Assembly (NCBI GenBank): GCA_017461635.1
Contig: JAFTXK010000081.1
Span: 1-35,347, forward strand
Reading direction: 5' to 3'
Length of the DNA stretch: 35,347 nucleotides
Source of the DNA: Clostridia bacterium
Lineage (GTDB): Bacteria; Bacillota; Clostridia; Oscillospirales; CAG-272
Notes under the pieces: model-generated
Database searches by the model: none
Seen by the model: only the letters and a program-made list of their open reading frames with translations
What the model was told of the DNA's origin: nothing
Made by a program: the position numbers and the translations under genes
In this document: piece after piece, positions 24,592-32,445 of the stretch
How positions within the stretch are numbered: position 1 is the first letter of the stretch
Layout of the letters: each line of letters begins with the position of its first letter

Positions 24592-25923
24592 TTAAATTTT
24601 CTTCGGAAGCCAATTTCCGAATTTAAAGATCATTGCCGAGTATACCGTTTCAATTATCCACGAGATCACCCATCCCATGTAAACACCCGTCATGCCTAAA
24701 TAATGAGCAAGCACCGTCGTTGCGATAACTCTTGATGCCGCACCGATAATCGTAGATGCCAGCAAATGCTTTGTAGCCTTAACACCTCGGAACAGCGCAT
24801 GGAAGATATTACAGAACATCTGGAAAAAGCAAAACGGCAGGAAATAGCGGGTAAATATCACCGCATATTCTATAGCGATACTTTCGGCGCCTTCCTCAAA
24901 AAACAGCGAGCAAGCAAATTCAGGGAAGATAACAAGAAGGATAAGTACAGGCGCAACAAAACACACACCTTGAATTACTGTGATACCAACTCCCTTTTTG
25001 ATCTCGCAGGTTTTCCCTGCGCCAACGCATTGCGCGCTGTAATTGGCAAGGATCTTTGCGGAATTCTGATAGATGGCTGCACAGGTGTTATATACTCTGC
25101 CCGAAACAGAATATCCCGCTGTTGCCGCTTTACCCAGTCCGTTTATTATAGGCGAAATAAGAGTACCGGCAAAATACATTGCCATCTGCTGTGTCATATT
25201 CGGCAGTGCAAAGGCAAGAGATGATGAGATATGCGAAAAGCTGAATTTAAATCTCTCGCCGCCGAGTCCCATCTTGCGGAATATAGCCCTGATCCTTATA
25301 ATATAGGCAATATCAACAGCGAGGGCGGCAAGAACCGAAGCCAGCGCAAGTCCTTCTGTACCCATACCGAGCAATGCCACGAAGATGAGATTTCCCGAAA
25401 CATTCAGAACTGCAGAAATTATGGATACAATAAAAGGAAAAGTACTTTCCCCAAATGCATTCATAAGATGCATTCCGAAAACATTTGAAATTATAAAAAA
25501 CAGACCGATGATATATACCGAAAAATATGCAAAGGTATCATTATATATACTTTTATCAACCTTCAAAAGCGAAAAGATCACCTCATGAAATCCGATAAAA
25601 AGAGCAGCAAGCACCGCGGCAAAGGAGGCGAAAACCATGATGGTCGATATAACCGCGTTTTTTATTTTATTAAAATCCCCTGCCCCGAAAAGCTGCGCTA
25701 TATAAACCGAAAAGCCTACGCTGTAGCCCCAAAAGATAGATGAAACCATAGTAATAAAATCTGCGGTTGCACCGATGGCGGCGAGACCATCCTCACCCAG
25801 AATTTTCCCTGCAATAACTGTGTCAATGGTATTATATGCCTGTGCCAAAATCCCCGAAAGCACCAAGGGTATTGCAAAGGTAATAAATGTTTTTACAGTA
25901 TTTCCTCTCGTCAGATCTCTCAT
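24592..25923 (-). CDS. MATE-family multidrug/cation antiporter
   Basis: A 443-residue inner membrane exporter with about 12 hydrophobic segments in two similar halves. The N-terminus MRDLTRGNTVKTFITFAIPLVLSG and the segment QAYNTIDTVIAGKILGEDGLAAIGA are typical of MATE transporters. Drive by Na+ or H+ is known for the family; the substrate is unknown. It is divergent from a DeoR-type regulator, whose promoter overlaps its own, so control by that regulator is likely. No terminator is evident before the ylxM promoter that follows. Confidence 0.93.
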   Translation of the reverse strand: MRDLTRGNTVKTFITFAIPLVLSGILAQAYNTIDTVIAGKILGEDGLAAIGATADFITMVSSIFWGYSVGFSVYIAQLFGAGDFNKIKNAVISTIMVFASFAAVLAALFIGFHEVIFSLLKVDKSIYNDTFAYFSVYIIGLFFIISNVFGMHLMNAFGESTFPFIVSIISAVLNVSGNLIFVALLGMGTEGLALASVLAALAVDIAYIIRIRAIFRKMGLGGERFKFSFSHISSSLAFALPNMTQQMAMYFAGTLISPIINGLGKAATAGYSVSGRVYNTCAAIYQNSAKILANYSAQCVGAGKTCEIKKGVGITVIQGVCFVAPVLILLVIFPEFACSLFFEEGAESIAIEYAVIFTRYFLPFCFFQMFCNIFHALFRGVKATKHLLASTIIGAASRVIATTVLAHYLGMTGVYMGWVISWIIETVYSAMIFKFGNWLPKKI

Positions 25924-25935
25924 GCCGCACCTCTA

Positions 25936-25989
25936 TTGACAAATCATAATTTTATGATATAATTATATCAAATTCTCAAAAAATATCAA
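25936..25989. promoter_or_regulatory. Overlapping divergent promoters of the MATE and DeoR genes
   Basis: Plus strand (DeoR): TTGACA 25936-25941, 16-base spacer, TATAAT 25958-25963. Minus strand (MATE): TTGATA 25989-25984, 16-base spacer, TATAAT 25967-25962. Both -10 boxes lie in one palindrome GATATAATTATATC (25956-25969), and a second palindrome TCATAATTTTATGA (25944-25957) fills the DeoR promoter spacer. The two promoters cannot be occupied together, and the palindromes are good operator candidates. Confidence 0.75.
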
Positions 25990-26048
25990 TAGAGGTCAGC
26001 AAAATAGCTTATTTCTCAAAAATTATCATATAAAAGGAGTTGATTTTG

Positions 26049-26795
26049 ATGTATCAAAACGAAAGACTTGACGAAATTCTCAAAATTATCACAAGATATA
26101 AGTATGTTACGGTTAAGTTTTTGACCGATGAACTGCATTACAGCACCGCGACAATCAATCGAGATCTTAATATTCTTGCCGAGCAAAAGCTGATAACCCG
26201 TCATTACGGCGGTGCTGAGCTGGCGGACAATAAAGGTGTTCCCCTCCGCTTCAGACATCACAAAATGCGCGCGGCAAAAAACAAGCTTGGTAAAGCGGCC
26301 GCCGAGCTCATTGGGGACGGCGACACGGTATTCATAGACGCAACGACCACAACGCAATGCATAGCGCAATACATAACCGACAAAAAGGATATCACCGTTA
26401 TCAGCAATAATATGGCACTGATAGCGTATCTCAGCGAATACGGTGTCCGTTGCATCTGTCTCGGCGGAGCTGTATATGAAGCACCGAGTATGCTTTGCAA
26501 TATGGATACAATTGAAATGGCGTCAAAATACAGAGCGGACAAGCATTTTTTCACTTCAGGCGGAGTAACGGCTGACGGCAGAATAATCGGCGGAGAGGCG
26601 TATGCACTTCTCCGCAATGCCATGACGGACAATTCAGAAAAATCATATTTTCTCGTAGACCACGCAAAATATGAAAAGCCTCTCGGAATACGCACATGGT
26701 GCACCATCGGCGATATCTCTGCCGTAATCAGCGACTTCGATTTCCCGGAAGAAACGAAAGAAAAATATAAAAGCACTGAATTTATAACTGTATAA
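26049..26795 (+). CDS. DeoR/GlpR-family transcriptional regulator
   Basis: 248 residues. The N-terminal winged helix-turn-helix (MYQNERLDEILKII, then VKFLTDELHYSTATINRDLNIL and ITRHYGGAEL) is diagnostic. The C-terminal DeoRC sensor carries GDTVFIDATTTTQCIAQYI and VISNNMALIAYLS, the usual phosphosugar-binding region. I took the ATG at 26049, nine bases after GGAG; TTG codons at 26040 and 26046 are alternatives. It probably represses or activates the divergent MATE gene and its own promoter, an unusual pairing since DeoR proteins mostly control sugar operons. Confidence 0.92.
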   Translation: MYQNERLDEILKIITRYKYVTVKFLTDELHYSTATINRDLNILAEQKLITRHYGGAELADNKGVPLRFRHHKMRAAKNKLGKAAAELIGDGDTVFIDATTTTQCIAQYITDKKDITVISNNMALIAYLSEYGVRCICLGGAVYEAPSMLCNMDTIEMASKYRADKHFFTSGGVTADGRIIGGEAYALLRNAMTDNSEKSYFLVDHAKYEKPLGIRTWCTIGDISAVISDFDFPEETKEKYKSTEFITV

Positions 26796-26863
26796 AAAAA
26801 TGAATCAGCTTACAAAAACAAACTACAAATAAGAATTTGTCGGGGAATAAGTAACAAATAAAT

Positions 26864-27005
26864 CATGAGATCCTTCGCCAAGGCTCAGGATGACAGTACT
26901 GTGCTGTTCGCAATTTCCCTACATAAAACTACTGTTGATTTAATGGTAGAAAACCAAGTTAACGATCCCCATTTGTCATCCTGAGCCTTGGCGAAGGATC
27001 TCATG
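26864..27005. repeat. MITE-like element: 32-bp perfect inverted repeat with 78-base interior
   Basis: The arm at 26864-26895 is the exact reverse complement of 26974-27005; it begins CATGAGATCC and ends GGATGACA. Outside it a further 10-bp inverted pair, AAGAATTTGT (26831-26840) and ACAAATTCTT (27026-27035), may mark a larger element. The interior has no ORF. Each arm contains CCTT-CGCC-AAGG. No target duplication is clear. It occupies most of the 300-base gap between the convergent DeoR and copA genes. Similar TCAGGATGAC-type sequences are, as I recall, dispersed repeats in other bacteria. Confidence 0.75.
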
Positions 27006-27060
27006 GGAGATAAACTAACTATTAAACAAATTCTTGTTTTACTCATAAATAAACGATATC

Positions 27061-27088
27061 AAAAGCGGTCTCGCACAGCGAGACCGCT
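27061..27088. terminator. Terminator hairpin between DeoR and copA genes
   Basis: Perfect 11-bp stem AGCGGTCTCGC (27064-27074) / GCGAGACCGCT (27078-27088) with a three-base loop, 10 bases after the copA stop. TTTT follows on the minus strand and ATTTTATTTT on the plus strand side, so it may act both ways. Confidence 0.8.
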
Positions 27089-27098
27089 CCATTTTATT

Positions 27099-27299
27099 TT
27101 AAATAACTTTATACCCCTCGGCTTCAATTGCCTTTTTCAGAGTTTCCTCCGAAACATCGCCGCTGAGAGTGACTGTAACTGTCTTTTTCTCATGGCTGGC
27201 AACTGCACTCTCAACGCCTTCCATAGCTTCGAGAGCCTTTTTTACATGAGCCTCGCAGTGGGGGCACATCATTCCTTCAACATTAAGTGTCTTTTCCAT
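27099..27299 (-). CDS. Possible internally initiated CopZ-like copper chaperone (66 aa) within copA
   Basis: Inside copA, in the same frame, GGAGG (27315-27311) precedes an ATG at 27299 by 11 bases. The 66 residues from there make a complete free-standing HMA domain with the MCPHC copper-binding motif. Bacteria usually make CopZ from a separate gene, and E. coli makes one from copA by recoding. Internal initiation here would give both the fused pump and a soluble chaperone. This could also be only the scar of an old copA-copZ fusion. Confidence 0.4.
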   Translation of the reverse strand: MEKTLNVEGMMCPHCEAHVKKALEAMEGVESAVASHEKKTVTVTLSGDVSEETLKKAIEAEGYKVI

Positions 27300-29594
27300 A
27301 ACCTTATTTTCCTCCAAAACTATATTTTTTTGCTTCGCGCGGAATTTCTTCGCGTCGTAAATTTTAAACAGATTCAATCGCAGTGCGTTTGTAACAACGC
27401 AGAAGCTGGAAAGGCTCATTGCCGCCGTTCCGAACATGGGATCAAGCTCGAGCCCGAAAGGAATGAAAAGCCCTGCCGCCAGCGGTATTCCAACAGCGTT
27501 ATAAATAAACGCCCAGAACAGATTCTGATGAATATTACGAAGAGTTGCACGACTGAGACGCAGTGCTGCAGGAAGATCGCGCAGTCTGCTCTTAACAAGA
27601 ACCACATCCGCCGCGTCGATGGCAACATCTGTTCCCGCACCGATGGCAATACCAACATCCGCTCTTGTCAGTGCCGGTGCGTCATTTATTCCATCGCCGA
27701 CCATGACCACCTTGCCCTGCTCCGAATATCTGCGTACTACCTCTTCCTTCCCTCCGGGAAGCACACCTGCAATAACTTCATCAGCGCCTGCCATTCTACC
27801 AACAGCCTTGGCTGTGCGTTCATTATCGCCCGTCAGCATAACAACATGCATGCCCATGGCTTTAAGCTCGCTTATAGCTTCGGCACTGTCCTCTCTGACC
27901 GTGTCAGCAACTGCTATTATACCTGCGAGCTTATCCGCGAGTGTGAAGAACATAGGCGTTTTTCCCTGCTCGGAAAGCTCGTCCGCTTTTTTGCGCATTT
28001 CAGGCGAAATTTCAGCCTTTTCAGAGATATATTTCAGATTACCGCCGCAGATCTCATCCCCTTCGAGGCGAGCATAAAGCCCGCTTCCCGTAACGGTCAT
28101 AAAATCCGCAACTTCCACTGTGGCAATTGCCTTCTCGTTCGCCTTCTCCACAACCGCATTGCCGAGCGGATGCTCGCTTCTTGCCTCAAGAGAAGCCGCA
28201 AGAGAAAGAAGAGTGTTTTCATCAAATCCATCCGAGGGAATAATATCGGTAACAGCAGGTTTTCCGCTGGTCACAGTTCCTGTCTTATCAAGAATGGCTA
28301 TTCTTGATCTGCCCGTCTCTTCAAGCGAAACCGCAGTCTTAAACAGAATACCGTTCCTCGCTCCTACGCCGCTTCCTACCATGATAGCAACAGGCGTTGC
28401 AAGTCCGAGCGCGCAAGGACAACTGATAACCAGCACAGAGATCGCTCTTGCCAGCGCAAAGCCGAAATCTTTGCCGATGATAAGCCAAACCGCCGCAGTA
28501 AATACGGCAATTATAATGACCGCAGGAACAAATATGCCCGAAACCTTGTCAGCAACCTTTGCTATAGGTGCCTTCGTTGCCGCCGCGTCACTGACAGTCT
28601 TTATTATCTGAGAGAGAGTTGTGTCCTCGCCGACCCTTGTGGCTCTGCATTTGAGATATCCCGAATTATTTATAGTGCCGCTTGAAACGGTACTTCCCTC
28701 GGTCTTATCAACAGGTATACTTTCGCCCGTAAGCGCCGCTTCGTTCACTGCGCTGACGCCCTCGATAACAACACCGTCAATAGGAATAGCATCGCCGGGA
28801 TAAACAGCAAAAATATCGCCTATCATCACCTGCTCGGCAGGAATTTCGTTTTCTTCTCCTCCGCGAATGACCTTCGCCGTTTTCGGAGCAAGTTTCATAA
28901 GGCTTTCAAGGGCCGCTGTGGTCTTTCCCTTTGAACGGGCTTCAAGCATTTTTCCCACAGTTATAAGGGTCAGGATCATCGCCGCAGACTCAAAATACAG
29001 CCCGTGCACCATATGAAGAGCCCCCATAGCATCACCTTCAAGCATTTTAACGCTCATTGGGAAAAGCTGATATGTGCTATATACAAATGCCGCCGAAGAA
29101 CCGAGCGCAACAAGAGTATACATATTGGGTGCGCGCCTTGCAAGAGCGGTAAATCCGCTGATAAAGAATCGCTGATTTATCACCATTACGGCGATAGTCA
29201 AAAGGAGCTGAACAATCCCCTGCGCCATGGCGTTTTCGGAAAAATACTTTGGCAAAGGAAAGCCCCACATGGCATGCCCCATTGAAAAATACATAAGAAC
29301 GATAAGCAAAATAACAGAGCTGATAAGTCTGCCTATAAGCCTTGGCGTTTCCCTATCCTCAAGAGACGTAACCGAAGCACTTTCGTTCTTTTTCTCACCT
29401 TTAAGCGAAGCTCCGTATCCCGCGTTTTCTACCGCTTTTATTATATCCTCGGGAGCAGCAGTGCCGCTTACGCCCATTGAATTTGTCAGTAGACTTACCG
29501 CACAGTTCTCTACTCCGTCAAGTGCTGAAACCGCCTTTTCAACTCTTGCACTGCAAGCAGCACAGCTCATTCCCGTTACATTAAACTGTTTCAT
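27099..29594 (-). CDS. copA: Copper-exporting P1B-type ATPase with N- and C-terminal metal-binding domains
   Basis: An 831-residue membrane pump exporting Cu+. The N-terminal HMA domain has GMSCAACS, and eight membrane segments follow. The metal site is SCPCALGLATP, the phosphorylation site is LDKTGTVTSGKP, and the hinge is VGDGINDAPALTRADVG. The late segments carry FIYNAVG and the MSLSS Cu+-site motif. Unusually, the C-terminus adds a second HMA domain (last 66 residues, MEKTLNVEGMMCPHCEAH) like a CopZ chaperone. GGAGG lies in the coding sequence before that domain's methionine. The gene start has GGAGG five bases before ATG. No CsoR or CopY gene is adjacent. Confidence 0.95.
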   Translation of the reverse strand: MKQFNVTGMSCAACSARVEKAVSALDGVENCAVSLLTNSMGVSGTAAPEDIIKAVENAGYGASLKGEKKNESASVTSLEDRETPRLIGRLISSVILLIVLMYFSMGHAMWGFPLPKYFSENAMAQGIVQLLLTIAVMVINQRFFISGFTALARRAPNMYTLVALGSSAAFVYSTYQLFPMSVKMLEGDAMGALHMVHGLYFESAAMILTLITVGKMLEARSKGKTTAALESLMKLAPKTAKVIRGGEENEIPAEQVMIGDIFAVYPGDAIPIDGVVIEGVSAVNEAALTGESIPVDKTEGSTVSSGTINNSGYLKCRATRVGEDTTLSQIIKTVSDAAATKAPIAKVADKVSGIFVPAVIIIAVFTAAVWLIIGKDFGFALARAISVLVISCPCALGLATPVAIMVGSGVGARNGILFKTAVSLEETGRSRIAILDKTGTVTSGKPAVTDIIPSDGFDENTLLSLAASLEARSEHPLGNAVVEKANEKAIATVEVADFMTVTGSGLYARLEGDEICGGNLKYISEKAEISPEMRKKADELSEQGKTPMFFTLADKLAGIIAVADTVREDSAEAISELKAMGMHVVMLTGDNERTAKAVGRMAGADEVIAGVLPGGKEEVVRRYSEQGKVVMVGDGINDAPALTRADVGIAIGAGTDVAIDAADVVLVKSRLRDLPAALRLSRATLRNIHQNLFWAFIYNAVGIPLAAGLFIPFGLELDPMFGTAAMSLSSFCVVTNALRLNLFKIYDAKKFRAKQKNIVLEENKVMEKTLNVEGMMCPHCEAHVKKALEAMEGVESAVASHEKKTVTVTLSGDVSEETLKKAIEAEGYKVI

Positions 29595-29624
29595 TTATAC
29601 CTCCAAAAAGGATCTGTCTTAATT

Positions 29625-29654
29625 ATTATACCTCATATAACAGCAAAATGTCAA
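29625..29654 (-). promoter_or_regulatory. SigA promoter of copA
   Basis: TTGACA (29654-29649), 18-base spacer, TATAAT (29630-29625) on the minus strand, about 30 bases before the copA start. I see no clear CsoR or CopY operator. Confidence 0.78.
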
Positions 29655-29690
29655 GGAATAAAACTTTTCAGATAAAATATCTCAAAGGCA

Positions 29691-29719
29691 TTGACAAAAT
29701 CCTCTTAATGTGGTAAAAT
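29691..29719 (+). promoter_or_regulatory. SigA promoter of mntP
   Basis: TTGACA (29691-29696), 17-base spacer, TAAAAT (29714-29719) on the plus strand. A transcript would start near 29726, giving a leader of nearly 200 bases. Confidence 0.82.
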
Positions 29720-29732
29720 ACAGAAGTTATAT

Positions 29733-29890
29733 TTCCGTGAGGGAGTAGCGAGCGCATCTTTTGCGTAGCAAGTCAACATACTGACCGCGTGGTCTGGCTT
29801 GCTTTAAATTGCGAGACTCATGTATAGTAGCCAAAGCTGTACATGTAGGTCTATTTCTTCGGACACAGCATAAGGCTGTGCCGTTTTTTT
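29733..29890 (+). promoter_or_regulatory. yybP-ykoY-type manganese riboswitch with terminator
   Basis: The mntP leader carries GGGAGTAGCG (29741-29750), AGTCAACATACTGACC with GGTCTGGCTTGC, and GCGAGAC near 29811. These are the landmarks of the yybP-ykoY aptamer, which binds Mn2+. CGTGAG (29736-29741) can pair with CTCATG (29818-29823) to close P1. At 29860-29883 CGG-A-CACAGC pairs with GCTGTGCCG, followed by seven T residues, forming the terminator of the expression platform. Mn2+ binding would favour readthrough into mntP, as known for this class. Identification is from remembered consensus. Confidence 0.85.
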
Positions 29891-29922
29891 ATGGAATTAT
29901 AAAATTGAGAGGTGTATTTTTT

Positions 29923-30513
29923 ATGAATCTTTCCCCAATGTTTTTCGTAAACAGCATTGCCTTCGGCGCAGGACTTGCCATGGACGCTTTTTCGGTATCC
30001 CTTGCAAACGGTCTCGGAGAACCGAAAATGAAGATCAAAAAAATGTGCGGTATCGCGGGAATGTTCGCATTCTTTCAGGCGCTTATGCCCCTTATCGGCT
30101 GGATATGCGTCCATACTATTGTTGAGCATTTCAATTCCTTTCAAAAGTTCATTCCCCCGATCGCACTTGTGCTTCTTCTCTATATAGGCGGAAAGATGCT
30201 CCTCGAAGGGATCAGATCGGGAAAGGAAGAAGAAAGCGAATCAAAATCGCTCACCTTCTGCGCTCTTGTTCTTCAGGGGATCGCAACATCGATCGATGCG
30301 CTCTCTGTAGGCTTCAGCATCGCAAATTACGGTTTTGCTGAGGCTTTGATTTCGGCTATCATCATTTCTGCCGTGACCTTCGTTATCTGCATGGGCGGTA
30401 TCGTTATCGGCAAAAAATTCGGAACTCATCTTGCAGGCAAAGCGTCGATCCTCGGCGGAGTTATCCTCATCGCCATCGGAATTCAGATCTTTGTCAGCGG
30501 ACTTATGGGATAA
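29923..30513 (+). CDS. mntP: Manganese efflux pump MntP
   Basis: A 196-residue membrane protein of the MntP (DUF204/YebN) family, with six hydrophobic segments in two halves. Each half has the conserved acid motif: GLAMDAFSVSLANG near residue 18 and GIATSIDALSVGFSIANYG near 120. It exports excess Mn2+. The ATG beginning MNLSPMFF follows the riboswitch terminator, with GAGAGG about ten bases upstream. Codons further upstream in frame run through the aptamer and are rejected. The riboswitch supports the metal assignment. Confidence 0.96.
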   Translation: MNLSPMFFVNSIAFGAGLAMDAFSVSLANGLGEPKMKIKKMCGIAGMFAFFQALMPLIGWICVHTIVEHFNSFQKFIPPIALVLLLYIGGKMLLEGIRSGKEEESESKSLTFCALVLQGIATSIDALSVGFSIANYGFAEALISAIIISAVTFVICMGGIVIGKKFGTHLAGKASILGGVILIAIGIQIFVSGLMG

Positions 30514-30515
30514 AT

Positions 30516-30550
30516 AAATTGCGTGTATCAGTGCGATACACGCAATTTTT
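30516..30550. terminator. Bidirectional terminator between mntP and dxs
   Basis: Perfect 14-bp stem AAATTGCGTGTATC (30516-30529) / GATACACGCAATTT (30535-30548) with a five-base loop and a T run on the plus strand. It lies between convergent stops at 30513 and 30550. Confidence 0.85.
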
Positions 30551-32439
30551 TATCTACATTCCTTAATTATATATTCAGCTGAAACGCCTGCGGTTTCGAA
30601 GATCGTTTCTTCCTTTTCCGGAATTGCAAAATTATCATCAAGGGCAAGAAGCTTATAAACAAATCCTTCAAGCATTCCTCTTCTCGTCATTTCGTCGGAA
30701 AGCATCATGCCCATTCCGCCGGCTCGTATCTCTTCTTCAAGGAAGAGAACAAGACCTCCTTCTTTCGGCATGTAAGATCTTAGATTATCGGCAGCTTCAC
30801 CATACGGTTTCAGCTTTTCAAGAAGCACTATACCGCATTTTTTGCCTTCCTTATCAAGCTCCGCTTTAGCCTTAAGTGCTTCTGCGGCAATCCTGCCGTA
30901 GGTTACTATCAGAATATCCGGCTTCTCTTCCGCTTTGATATCCGAGCGAACACCAAGCTTACCAATCCCGATATCCGAATAAAATGCTTTAACGATCTCA
31001 GAATTTTCTCTGCCCGAAGCATATCTGATTGCCGCAGGCTTTCCGCTCGAAACAGCTTCTTCCAGAGCCATTTCAAGGACATTGGCAGTAACAGGTGCAT
31101 AGATGGTCATTCCCGGTACTTCAGATAAAAAAGCAACATCAAAAATTCCGTGATGTGTTGCACCGTCTGCACCGTTAAGACCTGCACGATCGATGCAAAG
31201 CGTAACAGGAAGCTCCTGCAAAGCGATATCATGAATGATATTATCATATCCTCTCTGAAGGAACGTGGAATATATCGCCGCAACAGGCTTCATTCCCTCG
31301 GCGGCAAGTCCTGCCGCGAATGTCAGCGCATGGGGCTCGGCAATACCGACATCAAAAAATCTATCGGGATGCTTATCCTTAAAGGTGCAAAGTCCTGTAC
31401 CGTCACACATTGCGGCGGTTATGGCGCAAATGCTTTTATCCTTCTCCGCCATCTCAGTAAGCTTTCTGCCAAATACCTCGGAAAATGTTAAGCTTCCCGA
31501 TGCGGTCTTTCCCGAACACGCCATAGAATGATAACCACTGGGGTCGGCTTCAGCCGGCGCAAAGCCCTTACCCTTTTGAGTTTTGATATGAATTACAACA
31601 TTTTCTCCCTGTTCCTTAGCATTATAGAGCGCAGATTCGATCTGTGAATAATCGTTCCCATCAATGGGACCTATGTAATAAAGCCCCATATCCTCGAAAT
31701 AATTGCTCTTATACATAGCGTTTTTGACAGCCTTCTTAACAAGGATGAAGAAGCTTGAAAGTGCCTTTCCGATGACCGGAATACGGGAAAGAAAACGTCT
31801 GGTAAGCCGCTTTGTTTTGATATAACCTCTTGTTGTGCGAAGCCTTGAAAGATTCTCGGCAAAATGTCCGATATTTTTCGATATCGACATTTCATTTTCA
31901 TTGAGAATAATTATCAGACGCAAACGGGGATCGCAATTATTGAGAGCCTCGTGTATCATACCGCCTGTAAAAGCACCGTCGCCTACAACGGCAATGGTGA
32001 AGCGGTCTTTTTCCCCCTTCAGCCTGTCGGCTTGAGCAATGCCTATCGCCGCAGAAAGAGAGGTACTGCTGTGACCTGTTCCAAAGCAATCATGCTCGCT
32101 TTCGGCTCTTTTTTCAAAGCCGCTGAGACCGCCCGGCTTGCGCAAATCAGAAAAAGCGTCCTTTCTGCCCGTGATCATCTTATGAACATAGCTCTGATGC
32201 CCTACATCAAAGATTATATGATCCTTCGGTGTGCTGAAAACACGGTGAAGAGCCAGGGAAAGCTCAACAACACCGAGATTCGAAGCAAGATGACCGCCTG
32301 TTCTCGAAACATTTTCGATCAGAAATTCTCTGACCTCAGCCGCAAGAGCTTCCATATCCTCTTCTTTAACCTTTTTCAGATCATCGGGTGAGTTTATTCG
32401 GTTTAAAATTTTATATTTTTCGATTGAGTTTTCAGGCAT
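30550..32439 (-). CDS. dxs: 1-deoxy-D-xylulose-5-phosphate synthase
   Basis: Thiamine diphosphate enzyme that condenses pyruvate and glyceraldehyde 3-phosphate in the first step of the MEP isoprenoid pathway. 629 residues. It has HLASNLGVVELSLALHRVF, the DVGHQSYVHK segment, the TPP motif GDGAFTGGMIHEALNN and the transketolase-like domain with DVGIAEPHA. The Pyr-domain segment IDRAGLNGADGATHHG is present. Isoprenoids feed undecaprenyl lipid carriers, which suits its place after murJ and a glycosyltransferase gene. AAGGG lies about ten bases before the ATG, overlapping the end of the upstream gene, six bases away. Confidence 0.97.
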   Translation of the reverse strand: MPENSIEKYKILNRINSPDDLKKVKEEDMEALAAEVREFLIENVSRTGGHLASNLGVVELSLALHRVFSTPKDHIIFDVGHQSYVHKMITGRKDAFSDLRKPGGLSGFEKRAESEHDCFGTGHSSTSLSAAIGIAQADRLKGEKDRFTIAVVGDGAFTGGMIHEALNNCDPRLRLIIILNENEMSISKNIGHFAENLSRLRTTRGYIKTKRLTRRFLSRIPVIGKALSSFFILVKKAVKNAMYKSNYFEDMGLYYIGPIDGNDYSQIESALYNAKEQGENVVIHIKTQKGKGFAPAEADPSGYHSMACSGKTASGSLTFSEVFGRKLTEMAEKDKSICAITAAMCDGTGLCTFKDKHPDRFFDVGIAEPHALTFAAGLAAEGMKPVAAIYSTFLQRGYDNIIHDIALQELPVTLCIDRAGLNGADGATHHGIFDVAFLSEVPGMTIYAPVTANVLEMALEEAVSSGKPAAIRYASGRENSEIVKAFYSDIGIGKLGVRSDIKAEEKPDILIVTYGRIAAEALKAKAELDKEGKKCGIVLLEKLKPYGEAADNLRSYMPKEGGLVLFLEEEIRAGGMGMMLSDEMTRRGMLEGFVYKLLALDDNFAIPEKEETIFETAGVSAEYIIKECR

Positions 32440-32445
32440 TTGCCG

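Noticed and set aside
26988-28307. Plus-strand open frame of 439 codons opposite copA
   Set aside because: Antisense to the copA coding sequence and begins inside the MITE-like repeat; no family resemblance.
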